Notes: a model not told the origin generated them from the letters alone. Positions 1 to 6,792 are shown, numbered from the stretch's first letter. The stretch: 7,129 nucleotides of DNA from an uncultured Oscillospiraceae bacterium (GCA_959022875.1 CAUFAM010000057.1:1-7129), one strand, 5' to 3'. A program made the numbers and translations.

Positions 1-163
1 CCGCTACCGCATCCACAAGGCCATGGAGCTGCTGCGGGACTGCCGGCTGAAGGTATATGAGGTGGCCGAACAGGTGGGCTATAAGGACATCACCTATTTT
101 TCCTCCACCTTTAAAAAGCTGGTGGGGGTCAGCCCCTCAGAATATCAGGACACCAGCTTATAA
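1..163 (+). CDS. AraC-family transcriptional regulator, C-terminal fragment
   Basis: Only the last 53 residues are in the window; the gene begins upstream. Read from base 2, the frame gives the second helix-turn-helix of an AraC/XylS DNA-binding domain. The segment VYEVAEQVGYKDITYFSSTFKK, followed by GVSPSEYQ, matches the usual pattern of VAxxVGYxDxxYFxxxFKKxxGxSPxxYR. The sensor or receiver part is not visible, so it could equally be a classical sugar-sensing AraC protein or a YesN-type response regulator. The stop codon lies 21 bases before the start of the beta-phosphoglucomutase gene, in the same direction, which suggests one transcript and a local role in carbohydrate control. The family assignment is firm; the effector is unknown. 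Confidence 0.9.
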   Translation, partial: RYRIHKAMELLRDCRLKVYEVAEQVGYKDITYFSSTFKKLVGVSPSEYQDTSL

Positions 164-184
164 ACGGCAAAGGAGACGTACAGC

Positions 185-838
185 ATGATCGAGGCAATTT
201 TATTTGATCTGGACGGGGTGCTGGTCAATACCGACCAGCTCCACTATCAGGCCTGGAAGGAGCTGGCCGACCGGCTTGCCATCTCCTTTACCCGGGAACA
301 GGGCAACCGCTGCCGGGGTATCTCCCGGATGGACAGCCTGGAAATCGTCCTGGAGGGGGCGGACACACCCTACACACAGGAGGAGAAGGAGGCCTTTGCC
401 TGGGAGAAAAACACCCGCTATCAGCAGCTTTTGTCCTCCCTCACCCCCGATGACGTCTTGCCCGGCGCCCATAGCGTCCTGCCTGAGCTCCGGCGCAGAG
501 ACTACCGCCTGGCCCTGGCCTCCGCCAGCAAAAACGCGGGACTGATTCTGGAGCGCACGGGCCTGGGCCGGTGGCTGGACGCCGTGGCCGACGGCAACCT
601 TATTTCCCGCTCCAAGCCGGATCCGGAGGTCTTCCTCACCGCCGCCGGACTGCTGGGGGTTGCGCCCGACCGGTGTGCCGCGGTGGACGATGCCTTGGCC
701 GGGGTTCAGGCAGGCCGGGCGGCAGGGATGGTCACCGTGGCCTATGGGGAGGCCGCCCTCCACGGGGTGGGCGATCACAACATTCAATCCCTGGAGCAGC
801 TGCTCCCCCTGTTTCCTTCCCGGGAGGGCTGCGTATGA
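185..838 (+). CDS. pgmB: Beta-phosphoglucomutase (HAD superfamily)
   Basis: A 217-residue cytoplasmic enzyme, the normal length for beta-phosphoglucomutase, which interconverts beta-D-glucose-1-phosphate and glucose-6-phosphate through a beta-glucose-1,6-bisphosphate intermediate. The sequence shows the HAD motif DLDGVLVNTD with nucleophile D8 and acid/base D10. H20 and W24 follow in the cap hinge, and the cap loop is RGISRMDS (R44-S51). The family-specific stretch LASASKN (112-117) holds motif II, K144 is motif III, and V167-D168-D169 is motif IV. These line up almost residue for residue with the Lactococcus lactis enzyme, except that motif IV is Asp-Asp where that enzyme has Glu-Asp. The ATG at 185 has AGGAG at 171-175. 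It overlaps the next HAD gene by four bases (ATGA). The enzyme implies a maltose, trehalose, kojibiose or similar disaccharide phosphorylase elsewhere in the locus; none is in the window. Confidence 0.92.
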   Translation: MIEAILFDLDGVLVNTDQLHYQAWKELADRLAISFTREQGNRCRGISRMDSLEIVLEGADTPYTQEEKEAFAWEKNTRYQQLLSSLTPDDVLPGAHSVLPELRRRDYRLALASASKNAGLILERTGLGRWLDAVADGNLISRSKPDPEVFLTAAGLLGVAPDRCAAVDDALAGVQAGRAAGMVTVAYGEAALHGVGDHNIQSLEQLLPLFPSREGCV

Positions 839-1623
839 TCCGACTGATTGCCAGCGACATTGACGGCACCCTGCTCCACGGGGACCAGACGGAAATTTCC
901 CCTGTCATCTTTCAGGAGATCCACCGTCTGCGCCAAGCGGGCATCCTCTTCTGCCCCGCCAGCGGGCGGCAGTACAGCAGCCTGCGCCGCCTGTTTGCTC
1001 CAGTGGCGGACGAGCTTATTTACCTGTGTGAAAACGGGGCCGTGATCTACGGCCCGGGCAATCCCGGCCCGGTACTGTGCAAAACCCCCATGCCCCGGGG
1101 CCGGGCGCTGGAGCTATGTGAGGAAATCATGGCCCAACCCGGGTGCGAAGTGCTCATCTCCGGGGCCGATACCAGCTATCTGTGCCCCAAGAGCCCCGAC
1201 ATTGTGGAGCATATTCGCTATTTTGTTGGGAACAATACGGTTTTACTCTCCGTGCCGGAGGAAATCGAAGAAGATATCCTAAAGGTATCCGCCTACTGCC
1301 GGGAAGGGGCCGTGGAGATGGAGCCTGTGTTATCCCCAAAATGGGGCAAGGAATTCCGGTGTGCGGTGGCCGGGGAGAAGTGGCTGGACTTTACCCTGGC
1401 CGACAAAGGTACCGGTCTTTCCCAGCTTTGTTCCGCCCTGAACATTTCTCCGGAGGAGACAGCAGCTTTTGGGGATAACTATAACGACCTGCCTATGCTG
1501 CACCTGGTGGGTTTTCCCTATCTCATGGAAAATGCTGCCGAAGAATTGCGCCAACAGTTTCCCCAGCGCTGCCGGAGCGTGGAGGACATTCTGGCCACGA
1601 TCCCGGCCGGGACTGAGCATTGA
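835..1623 (+). CDS. Cof-type HAD-IIB phosphatase
   Basis: The ATG at 835 gives a 262-residue protein, a typical Cof/HAD-IIB length. Longer upstream reading would run through pgmB in another frame and is rejected. Motif I is SDIDGTLL with D8 and D10. Motif II is around S43 in PASGRQYSSL, a form seen in the YbjI/YkrA-like branch. K191 in ADKGTG is motif III, and GDNYNDLPML (213-222) is motif IV with D214 and D218. Between motifs II and III lies the alpha/beta C2 cap that sets substrate choice. Members dephosphorylate sugar phosphates, FMN or similar small phosphates; the exact substrate cannot be read from sequence. The start codon overlaps the pgmB stop (ATGA), so translation is probably coupled. 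In this operon it may relieve sugar-phosphate overload or act on a sugar-phosphate by-product, but that is inference. Confidence 0.88.
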   Translation: MIRLIASDIDGTLLHGDQTEISPVIFQEIHRLRQAGILFCPASGRQYSSLRRLFAPVADELIYLCENGAVIYGPGNPGPVLCKTPMPRGRALELCEEIMAQPGCEVLISGADTSYLCPKSPDIVEHIRYFVGNNTVLLSVPEEIEEDILKVSAYCREGAVEMEPVLSPKWGKEFRCAVAGEKWLDFTLADKGTGLSQLCSALNISPEETAAFGDNYNDLPMLHLVGFPYLMENAAEELRQQFPQRCRSVEDILATIPAGTEH

Positions 1624-1648
1624 CATTTGTTTCCTGGAACGATACAAT
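1620..1648 (+). promoter_or_regulatory. Sigma-A-type promoter for the AAA+/VWA unit
   Basis: TTGACA at 1620-1625 is followed by a 17-base spacer and TACAAT at 1643-1648, one mismatch from the full consensus. The -35 box contains the last bases and stop codon of the phosphatase gene. Transcription would begin near 1655, leaving a leader of about 55 bases before the AAA+ ATG at 1711. This makes the AAA+/VWA pair a separate transcription unit and argues against a start at the in-frame TTG at 1627, which lies upstream of the expected transcript start. Confidence 0.75.
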
Positions 1649-1700
1649 CCAAGTATAGAAGCGGCGATGATAGCCGGGCACACGCCCGAGAAAAGAAAAC

Positions 1701-1704
1701 GGAG
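1701..1704 (+). promoter_or_regulatory. Ribosome binding site deciding the AAA+ start
   Basis: GGAG sits six bases before the ATG at 1711. It selects this ATG over the in-frame TTG at 1627, which would add 28 residues unlike any AAA+ N-terminus. Confidence 0.75.
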
Positions 1705-1710
1705 AACGAT

Positions 1711-2565
1711 ATGAGAAACGATCTGCTGGTTCGGCTGGAACAGTTTAAGAAGCTCTATTCCGTGGACGAGACAGTCCAGGGACGCATTTCCACGCCTCCT
1801 GTGCAGTTTATCGGAGAAGAAATTCTTGAGCTGACCGTGGCGGCACTGCTGGAGGGGGAAAATATCCTCCTGTGCGGCGGAAAGGCCACGGGAAAGAACA
1901 TTTTGGCAGAAAATCTTGCCTGGCTCTTCGGGCGGCCCATTTACAACATCTCCTTCCACGTAAACACCGACAGCAGCACCCTCATCGGCACCGACACCTT
2001 TGTGGGCGGCGAGGTGCGCCTGCGCAACGGCCCTGTGGCCGAAGCGGCTGTCTACGGAGGATTTTGTATTCTGGACGAGATTAATATGGCCAAAAATGAC
2101 GCGGTGGCCGTCATGCACTCCGTGCTGGACTACCGCCGTCTGATTGACGTGCCCGGCTATTCCTGCATCCCCATGCACCCCGCCACCCGCTTCATCGCAA
2201 CCATGAACTACGGCTACGCCGGTACCCGGGAGCTCAACGAAGCCCTGGTGTCCCGCTTTACCGTCATCCGTATGCCCACCCTGGGTGCCGACGAGCTCCA
2301 TCAGCTGCTGCGTGCTGACGTCCCCGGTTCTAGCGAGGAAAATATCCACAACTGCGTGGGATTGTTTATGGATCTGGACGCCAAGGCCGTTAACGGAGAA
2401 ATTTCCACCCACCCGGTGGATCTGCGGGGCATGATTGCCGCCCTGCGTCTCATGGACCAGGGCATGAAGCCCAAGGACGCCATCACCATCTGCATTACCA
2501 ACAAGTGCTTTGACGAATACGAGTATCAGCTGGTTCAGGACGTTGTGATGACAAGATTTGTCTAA
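1711..2565 (+). CDS. MoxR/CobS/NorQ-like AAA+ ATPase
   Basis: A 284-residue AAA+ protein of the MoxR/dynein-midasin type. From the ATG at 1711: a short helical N-terminus, then Walker A GGKATGKN (56-63), then an ISFHVNTDSSTLIGT stretch (80-94) where MoxR-like proteins have the insert after strand 2. Walker B is ILDEINMA (120-127) with D122 and E123. Sensor 1 is N166 in ATMNYGYAGTRELNEALVSRF, with R173 and R182 as candidate arginine fingers. The C-terminal helical lid includes HPVDLRG. Such ATPases form hexamers and pair with a VWA partner to remodel an enzyme or drive metal insertion (CobS-CobT, NorQ-NorD, CbbQ-CbbO, RavA-ViaA). Here the VWA partner follows after 13 bases. The Walker A is odd: the usual Ser/Thr after the lysine is Asn63. 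The domain assignment is firm; the client is unknown. Confidence 0.88.
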   Translation: MRNDLLVRLEQFKKLYSVDETVQGRISTPPVQFIGEEILELTVAALLEGENILLCGGKATGKNILAENLAWLFGRPIYNISFHVNTDSSTLIGTDTFVGGEVRLRNGPVAEAAVYGGFCILDEINMAKNDAVAVMHSVLDYRRLIDVPGYSCIPMHPATRFIATMNYGYAGTRELNEALVSRFTVIRMPTLGADELHQLLRADVPGSSEENIHNCVGLFMDLDAKAVNGEISTHPVDLRGMIAALRLMDQGMKPKDAITICITNKCFDEYEYQLVQDVVMTRFV

Positions 2566-2567
2566 TC

Positions 2568-2572
2568 AGGAG
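2568..2572 (+). promoter_or_regulatory. Ribosome binding site deciding the VWA gene start
   Basis: AGGAG stands six bases before GTG at 2579, just after the AAA+ stop codon. It supports GTG rather than the in-frame TTG at 2558, which has no comparable site and would overlap the ATPase gene. Confidence 0.75.
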
Positions 2573-2578
2573 AGTACT

Positions 2579-4330
2579 GTGAGTATTGATAGAGAGGAAA
2601 GCCTGTTTTTAACCGTTTCCGGCAACCACCAGGAACGGGACTATCCGGAATATATCCTCATGATGAGCGACCCCTACCGGAAGGCAGGGGGCATCATCCA
2701 GGTGTATGAAGGAATTATTCTGGGAGGCGCAGATCAGCTGTTTGGGCTGGAGGAGCTGAACCTGTGGCTAAGGCGGCACCGGTATGCAGATTTCAACATG
2801 CACGCCCTGCTCCCCATGGCCCGTCTGTGCCTGGAGTACGCCGTACGCATGCGTCTGTCCCAGGAGCGCCCCGGGATTCCCTCCATCGGCGAGCAGGCCG
2901 CCCGGGAGCTGCTGGAGCACGACCCGCTGCGCCTGCGCAATTCCTCCCGGGGCTGGCTGAGCATCTACTGGCTGACCCAGCAGTTCCCCCAGGCCGCCAC
3001 GGCGGAGAGCCGCAAGGTCCTGGAGCAGTTCCAGGGCTTTGAAGAGCAGCTTGCGCTTTTCACCCAACTGGCCCAGGCCAGCGCCCATTGCATGGACGCC
3101 AAGGCCCTGGTTAACCAGGCGGTGCTCCTATATAAAAAGGTCTACACCAGATACTTTGCCCCCGACCACAGCCACGACGACCTCTCCCAATTTGAAGTCT
3201 CCGATGACGATCTGTGGGAGGGAAAGTACGAGGGGGCGGAGGAAGCCGACCCCACCCAACCCGACGACCCCGAGATGGAGCTAAGCTATGACAAGGCCAA
3301 GGATCTGTCGGCCGACGAGGTGATTTTGTCCGAGGAGGCCCTTGCCGCAGTGCCGGACTACATTGCCAAGAACTTTGGCCCCAGCTTTCAGACGAAAAAG
3401 GTGGCCAAGGAGGTGGCGGATGCGGTCTGCGTGGGCATTCACGAGGAACGCAAGCTACTCTTTACCGACGGCCTGCCTGAAAGCGCCTACGAGGGCCACT
3501 CCACCGCGGCGGAGGTACTGCGCGCCTGCCGGGATGCCAACCTTAATATGCTCAAGGAAAATCAGGACTCCGCCCGCCAGGGCATCCGCAGCATCGAGCA
3601 GGCCTTCCGCAACGCTCTCAATCTGCGAAACGACCCGGAAATCTACCCCTCCGACCGGGGCGTGCTGGTCAACAGCACCCTGTGGAAGGTAGGCCGGTGT
3701 GAGCACCCCCAGCTGTTCCACAAAATCTTCCGCCAGGATCAGTCCACCGTGGTGGTGGAGCTGCTCATCGACGCCAGCGGCTCCCAGGCGGTGCGCCAGC
3801 CCATGGTGGCCCTTCAGAGCTATCTGTTCAGCGCCGCTCTGAGCCGGATTCACATCCCCCACCGGGTGATGAGCTACTGCACCTACGGCGACCACACCAT
3901 TTTAAGGCGCTTCCGGGATTATGACGATAAGCCGGAGACAGACCTGAAAATTCTGGAGTACCGGGCCACCTCCAACAACCGGGACGGACTGGCTTTGGCC
4001 GCATCGGGCATTGACCTGCTGAAGCGGCGGGAGGACCACAAAATTGTTATCGTCTTTAGCGACGGCCTGCCCAACGACATGGTCAGCGGCCGGAAGCGCT
4101 CCGGCAAGCCGGAAAAATATATCGGCGAGGCAGCCATTCGGGACACCTGCGCCCAGGTGCGAAGGCTGCGCCGGGAGGGCGTGCACGTCATCGGCATCTT
4201 CTTGGGCGATGACAACGAGCTGGAAAACGAGCGGATGATCTACGGCTCCTCCTTCCTGCGCATCCGCCGGGCGGAGGATTTCGGCGGCTCCGCCGGAAAA
4301 CGGCTGAGCGAAACCCTGCTGCTGTTGTAA
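2579..4330 (+). CDS. VWA-domain protein, CobT/NorD-like partner of the AAA+ ATPase
   Basis: The chosen GTG start gives 583 residues. Three parts are visible. Residues 1 to about 190 are a mostly helical region I cannot match to a named family. Residues about 196-248 form a very acidic, Asp/Glu-rich linker that begins HSHDD. The C-terminal third is a VWA domain with the MIDAS motif DASGS at 398-402. Further MIDAS candidates are T464/D469 in RATSNNRDG and D495 in VFSDGLPND. The acidic linker before a C-terminal VWA with an NRDG/NIDG loop is the plan of CobT and NorD, partners of MoxR-type ATPases; the VWA domain usually binds a metal-coordinating residue of the client. No signal peptide or membrane segment is seen, so it is probably cytoplasmic. 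It is co-transcribed with the ATPase and ends at a terminator. The client could be a metalloenzyme or a membrane complex; context does not decide. Confidence 0.85.
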   Translation: MSIDREESLFLTVSGNHQERDYPEYILMMSDPYRKAGGIIQVYEGIILGGADQLFGLEELNLWLRRHRYADFNMHALLPMARLCLEYAVRMRLSQERPGIPSIGEQAARELLEHDPLRLRNSSRGWLSIYWLTQQFPQAATAESRKVLEQFQGFEEQLALFTQLAQASAHCMDAKALVNQAVLLYKKVYTRYFAPDHSHDDLSQFEVSDDDLWEGKYEGAEEADPTQPDDPEMELSYDKAKDLSADEVILSEEALAAVPDYIAKNFGPSFQTKKVAKEVADAVCVGIHEERKLLFTDGLPESAYEGHSTAAEVLRACRDANLNMLKENQDSARQGIRSIEQAFRNALNLRNDPEIYPSDRGVLVNSTLWKVGRCEHPQLFHKIFRQDQSTVVVELLIDASGSQAVRQPMVALQSYLFSAALSRIHIPHRVMSYCTYGDHTILRRFRDYDDKPETDLKILEYRATSNNRDGLALAASGIDLLKRREDHKIVIVFSDGLPNDMVSGRKRSGKPEKYIGEAAIRDTCAQVRRLRREGVHVIGIFLGDDNELENERMIYGSSFLRIRRAEDFGGSAGKRLSETLLLL

Positions 4331-4399
4331 GGGCCGCCTGATTCCTCAGCTTTTCCACAACATCGCCTGATTTTCCGGAGAAATTGACAGCACAAACGG

Positions 4400-4438
4400 A
4401 TTCCGGCGCCTTCTGTAAGGAAGGCGCCGGAATTTTTT
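4400..4438 (+). terminator. Rho-independent terminator of the AAA+/VWA unit
   Basis: A perfect 13-base inverted repeat, ATTCCGGCGCCTT at 4400-4412 and its complement at 4421-4433, can extend by one C-G pair to leave a loop of about six bases. It runs into six T residues at 4433-4438. It lies 70 bases past the VWA stop. The other strand has A residues before the stem but no good U-run after it, so it works mainly for + strand transcripts. It may also slow transcription arriving from the convergent symporter gene. Confidence 0.88.
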
Positions 4439-4472
4439 CAACATTTTTTACTTAATTGTGGAAGGTTTCCCC

Positions 4473-5927
4473 TTATGTCCGGGAAACCACCTTCTCCGCT
4501 CTCAGATAAACGGAGGGGCAGCTGGAATAGGTGGCAAGGCTGACCACAACCAGGGCAGCGGCGCAGGCCAAGGTGCCGGGCACTGCGGAGCCAAGGCCGA
4601 AGGGCTCTCCCGCCAGCTTCCAGCCCACACAGACCACAAATCCCGCCAGCATTCCGGCAATGACCCCCGGGCTGGTGGCCTTTTTCCAGAACAGGGCCGC
4701 AAAGCAGGGCAGTCCGGCGGCTGCGGCGTAAAAACTCCAGGCAAACATCAGAATGTTATAGGCATTTTGGATGTACAGGGCGATGACCAGCGCCCCCAGG
4801 GGAAGGACGATGGAGAAGGCCCGGGAGAGGAGGATTTCGGTCCGCTCCTTCATGTCAGGCCGAATGGTTTTGCCAATGTCGTGGACGCAGGTCTGCACCG
4901 ACACCAGCAGATAACTGTCCGCCGTGGACATGATAACCGACAGTACGCCGGCCAGGGCCAGACCCGTCAGGCCCACGGGCAGAATCTTAATGGCCAGGGC
5001 GGGCACCACAGCATCCGTGGAGCCATACTGGGCCAGCACATCATCACCGATGATCTGCCGGGCCACCACGCCCATAAAGTACACCAGCAGGATGGTCACA
5101 CCGTAGACGGCGGTACCCAGGAACATGCCCCGCTTGGCCGCCTTCCGGTCCCGGGCGGCAAAGGCCCGCTGCCACATTTCCGCTCCCGCCATGGTAAAGA
5201 CCAGGTAGGTGACAATGTCACCCAAAATGCTGCCATCCACATAGGGGGTGGCCAGTGCCGGGTCCAGATTGGCGGTAAAATTAGAAAATCCCCCCACATA
5301 CATGAGGGCCGAGACGGGGATCAAAATATAGACGAAGATGATCAGCATGTAAAATTGCAGTACATCCGTATAGACCACGCCAAACAGGCCCGAGGTCGCG
5401 GTGTAGACCATAAACACCACGCAGGCAATCAGCGCCCCCATCTCATAAGAGAGGCCAATTTCCCCGCCCAGCATCTTGATGATAGTGGCCGTGGCCGTCA
5501 CCTGGGAGGCCACCGTCCCCATCATGGCAAAGGCAATGAGGGCGGACAAAATCAGTTTGGAGTGCTTCCCAAACCGCATTTGAAACAGCTCGGGAATGGA
5601 GGTGAGGTTATAGGTCATGCCAATGTCGGAGATTTTGCCCGCCAGGCCGGAGAAAATAAACATGCCCAGCAGGTAGGGAACGGCAGTGAGAATGGCCTTG
5701 AACCCGTCGGAGTAGGCCACTCCCGCCCGGCCCATCAGTCCGCTTCCGCCAATGATGGTGGCACAGACTGTGGCCATCAGCACGAAGGGGCCGAAGGAAC
5801 GGCCGGCCACATAGTAATCCCCGGTGTTTTTGATCCGTTTGACCGAATACACACCTACCAGAACCATCAGCAGCAAATAGGCACCAATGATAACCAGATC
5901 CCAAATGCTCAACAGACTATGATCCAT
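4473..5927 (-). CDS. Sodium:solute symporter (SSS family)
   Basis: A 484-residue integral membrane protein with about 13 hydrophobic segments, the standard SSS (solute:sodium symporter, TC 2.A.21) length and fold. It begins with a short periplasmic-type N-terminus and a first helix at about 10-28. YYVAGRSFGPFVLMATVCATIIGG (38-61) is the conserved end of helix 1 and the start of helix 2 in family numbering. The loop TYNLTSIPELFQMRFG is the usual xxxxTxPExxxxRFG pattern. LAGVLSVIMSTADSYLL (325-341) is the Na2-site helix, with S334 and T335 as likely sodium ligands. The family carries proline, pantothenate, sugars, sialic acid and other solutes; I cannot assign one here. The ATG at 5927 has GGGAGG just upstream on the minus strand. 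It is convergent with the VWA gene and has its own promoter. Confidence 0.9.
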   Translation of the reverse strand: MDHSLLSIWDLVIIGAYLLLMVLVGVYSVKRIKNTGDYYVAGRSFGPFVLMATVCATIIGGSGLMGRAGVAYSDGFKAILTAVPYLLGMFIFSGLAGKISDIGMTYNLTSIPELFQMRFGKHSKLILSALIAFAMMGTVASQVTATATIIKMLGGEIGLSYEMGALIACVVFMVYTATSGLFGVVYTDVLQFYMLIIFVYILIPVSALMYVGGFSNFTANLDPALATPYVDGSILGDIVTYLVFTMAGAEMWQRAFAARDRKAAKRGMFLGTAVYGVTILLVYFMGVVARQIIGDDVLAQYGSTDAVVPALAIKILPVGLTGLALAGVLSVIMSTADSYLLVSVQTCVHDIGKTIRPDMKERTEILLSRAFSIVLPLGALVIALYIQNAYNILMFAWSFYAAAAGLPCFAALFWKKATSPGVIAGMLAGFVVCVGWKLAGEPFGLGSAVPGTLACAAALVVVSLATYSSCPSVYLRAEKVVSRT

Positions 5928-5940
5928 AAAAACGCCTCCC

Positions 5941-5983
5941 TTTATCTCATTATCGCGTTAACGCATTTATTATAATGGATAAA
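5941..5983. repeat. Nested inverted repeat over the symporter transcription start (possible operator)
   Basis: A perfect ten-base palindrome GCGTTAACGC lies at 5955-5964. It is flanked by longer arms: TTTATC-T-CATTAT at 5941-5953 and ATAATGGATAAA at 5972-5983, complementary over 12 bases with one bulged T. The right arm covers the -10 box, and the palindrome lies at the predicted start of transcription, near 5962. This is where a repressor would block transcription, or the DNA could form a cruciform. No regulator can be named from the motif. Confidence 0.55.
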
Positions 5984-5998
5984 GGGATCTGCTGTCAA
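5969..5998 (-). promoter_or_regulatory. Sigma-A-type promoter of the symporter gene
   Basis: On the minus strand TTGACA (complement of 5993-5998) is followed after 18 bases by TATAAT (complement of 5969-5974), both perfect consensus hexamers. The start would be near 5962, giving a leader of about 35 bases with a good ribosome binding site. The -35 box lies in the 95-base gap after the DUF554 gene. Confidence 0.8.
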
Positions 5999-6022
5999 AT
6001 TGTCCGTCTCCGGAAGACAGCG

Positions 6023-6757
6023 TTACGCTGGAATCCATACGGTAAACACCGCCCCAAACACCAGGGCAGGCAGCATATTGGCCACCCGGAATTTAGGTCC
6101 AAAGCACAGGTTGACCCCTACGCAGAAGATGAGCATATTGCCCAGGAAGGAGAGGTTTGCAATGATGGCAGGGCTGAATACCGGAGACAGCAGGCCCGCG
6201 CACAGGGTAACGCTCCCCTGGAGCACTCCCACAGGCAGGGCAGAAAAAATGGCTCCTTTGCCATAGGTGGAGGCAAAAATCATCACGATCAGAAAGTCCA
6301 GAATGGACTTGGTATAGAGGGTAGACGGATCTGCCGACAGTCCGTCCTGAATGGAACCCACAATGGCCATAGCCCCAATGCATACCACCAGGGAGGCTGT
6401 GACAAAGCCCTGGACAAACTGGTTGTCGCCCCCTCTGCGGTCGGCCCGGGCCTTCAGCCAAATTCCCAGCCGCTCCATCCGCCCATCCAGATCCATCCAC
6501 TCTCCCACGCCGGTACCCAGGGCTAGGGCCAGGATCATAAACAGCGTGTCTCTGGTGGCAAAGGTGGCGAGGGAACCCTGGGAAATCTCCAACATCCCAC
6601 ACAGGGCGCTGCCCGCCCCAATAAACAGGGTGGCAAGGCCCAGAGAACGGATGATCCCCTCCTGATAGCGCTCCTTCAGACCTCCTTTTGCCAAAAGTCC
6701 AATGAGTCCGCCCACAACAATGGCCAGTACATTGACCACCGTACCGGTACCGATCAT
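6023..6757 (-). CDS. DUF554 family membrane protein (YqgA/YdfK-like)
   Basis: A 244-residue, strongly hydrophobic protein with about six or seven membrane segments. The N-terminus IGTGTVVNVLAIVVGGLIGLL, the charged loop LKERYQEGIIRSLGLATLFIG, and GxGVGEWMDLDGRMERLG are typical of DUF554, as are the later FVTASLVVCIGAMAIVGSIQDGL and the GKGAIFSALPVGVLQGSVTL region. These proteins (E. coli YqgA, B. subtilis YdfK) have no firmly established function; transport has been suggested from their fold. The ATG at 6757 is preceded by AGGGG at minus-strand spacing of seven bases. It has its own promoter and follows the chromate-transporter gene after a hairpin, so it is probably a single-gene unit. No clear terminator with a U-run was seen between it and the symporter gene. 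Confidence 0.9.
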   Translation of the reverse strand: MIGTGTVVNVLAIVVGGLIGLLAKGGLKERYQEGIIRSLGLATLFIGAGSALCGMLEISQGSLATFATRDTLFMILALALGTGVGEWMDLDGRMERLGIWLKARADRRGGDNQFVQGFVTASLVVCIGAMAIVGSIQDGLSADPSTLYTKSILDFLIVMIFASTYGKGAIFSALPVGVLQGSVTLCAGLLSPVFSPAIIANLSFLGNMLIFCVGVNLCFGPKFRVANMLPALVFGAVFTVWIPA

Positions 6758-6792
6758 AAAAACACCCCTGAATCATTCACATTACAGGAAAA

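Noticed and set aside
1627..1710. An upstream TTG start adding 28 residues to the AAA+ protein
   Set aside because: It has no good ribosome binding site and lies upstream of the predicted transcription start; ATG at 1711 has GGAG at proper distance.
1330..2412. A 360-residue open frame on the - strand opposite the phosphatase and AAA+ genes
   Set aside because: It crosses two well-supported genes and the promoter between them, shows no domain, and has shadow-like composition.
2558..2578. An upstream TTG start for the VWA protein overlapping the AAA+ stop
   Set aside because: GTG at 2579 has a strong AGGAG six bases before it; the TTG does not.
4335..4372. Nine-base direct repeat CGCCTGATT after the VWA gene
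   Set aside because: Only two short copies, with no target-site or element structure around them; likely chance.
4458..5975. A very long open frame on the + strand opposite the symporter gene
   Set aside because: Its translation is rich in Gly, His, Gln and Asn with no recognisable domain, and it exactly mirrors the symporter gene, whose family motifs and ribosome binding site are clear. It is an antisense shadow of GC-rich coding DNA.
6006..6020. Short inverted repeat (GTCT...AGAC) just after the DUF554 stop, considered as a terminator
   Set aside because: The stem is only about four to five pairs and no U-run follows on the minus strand.
5975..6526. Open frame on the + strand opposite the DUF554 gene
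   Set aside because: Low-complexity, Gln/His-rich translation without motifs. The DUF554 reading is clearly the real one.
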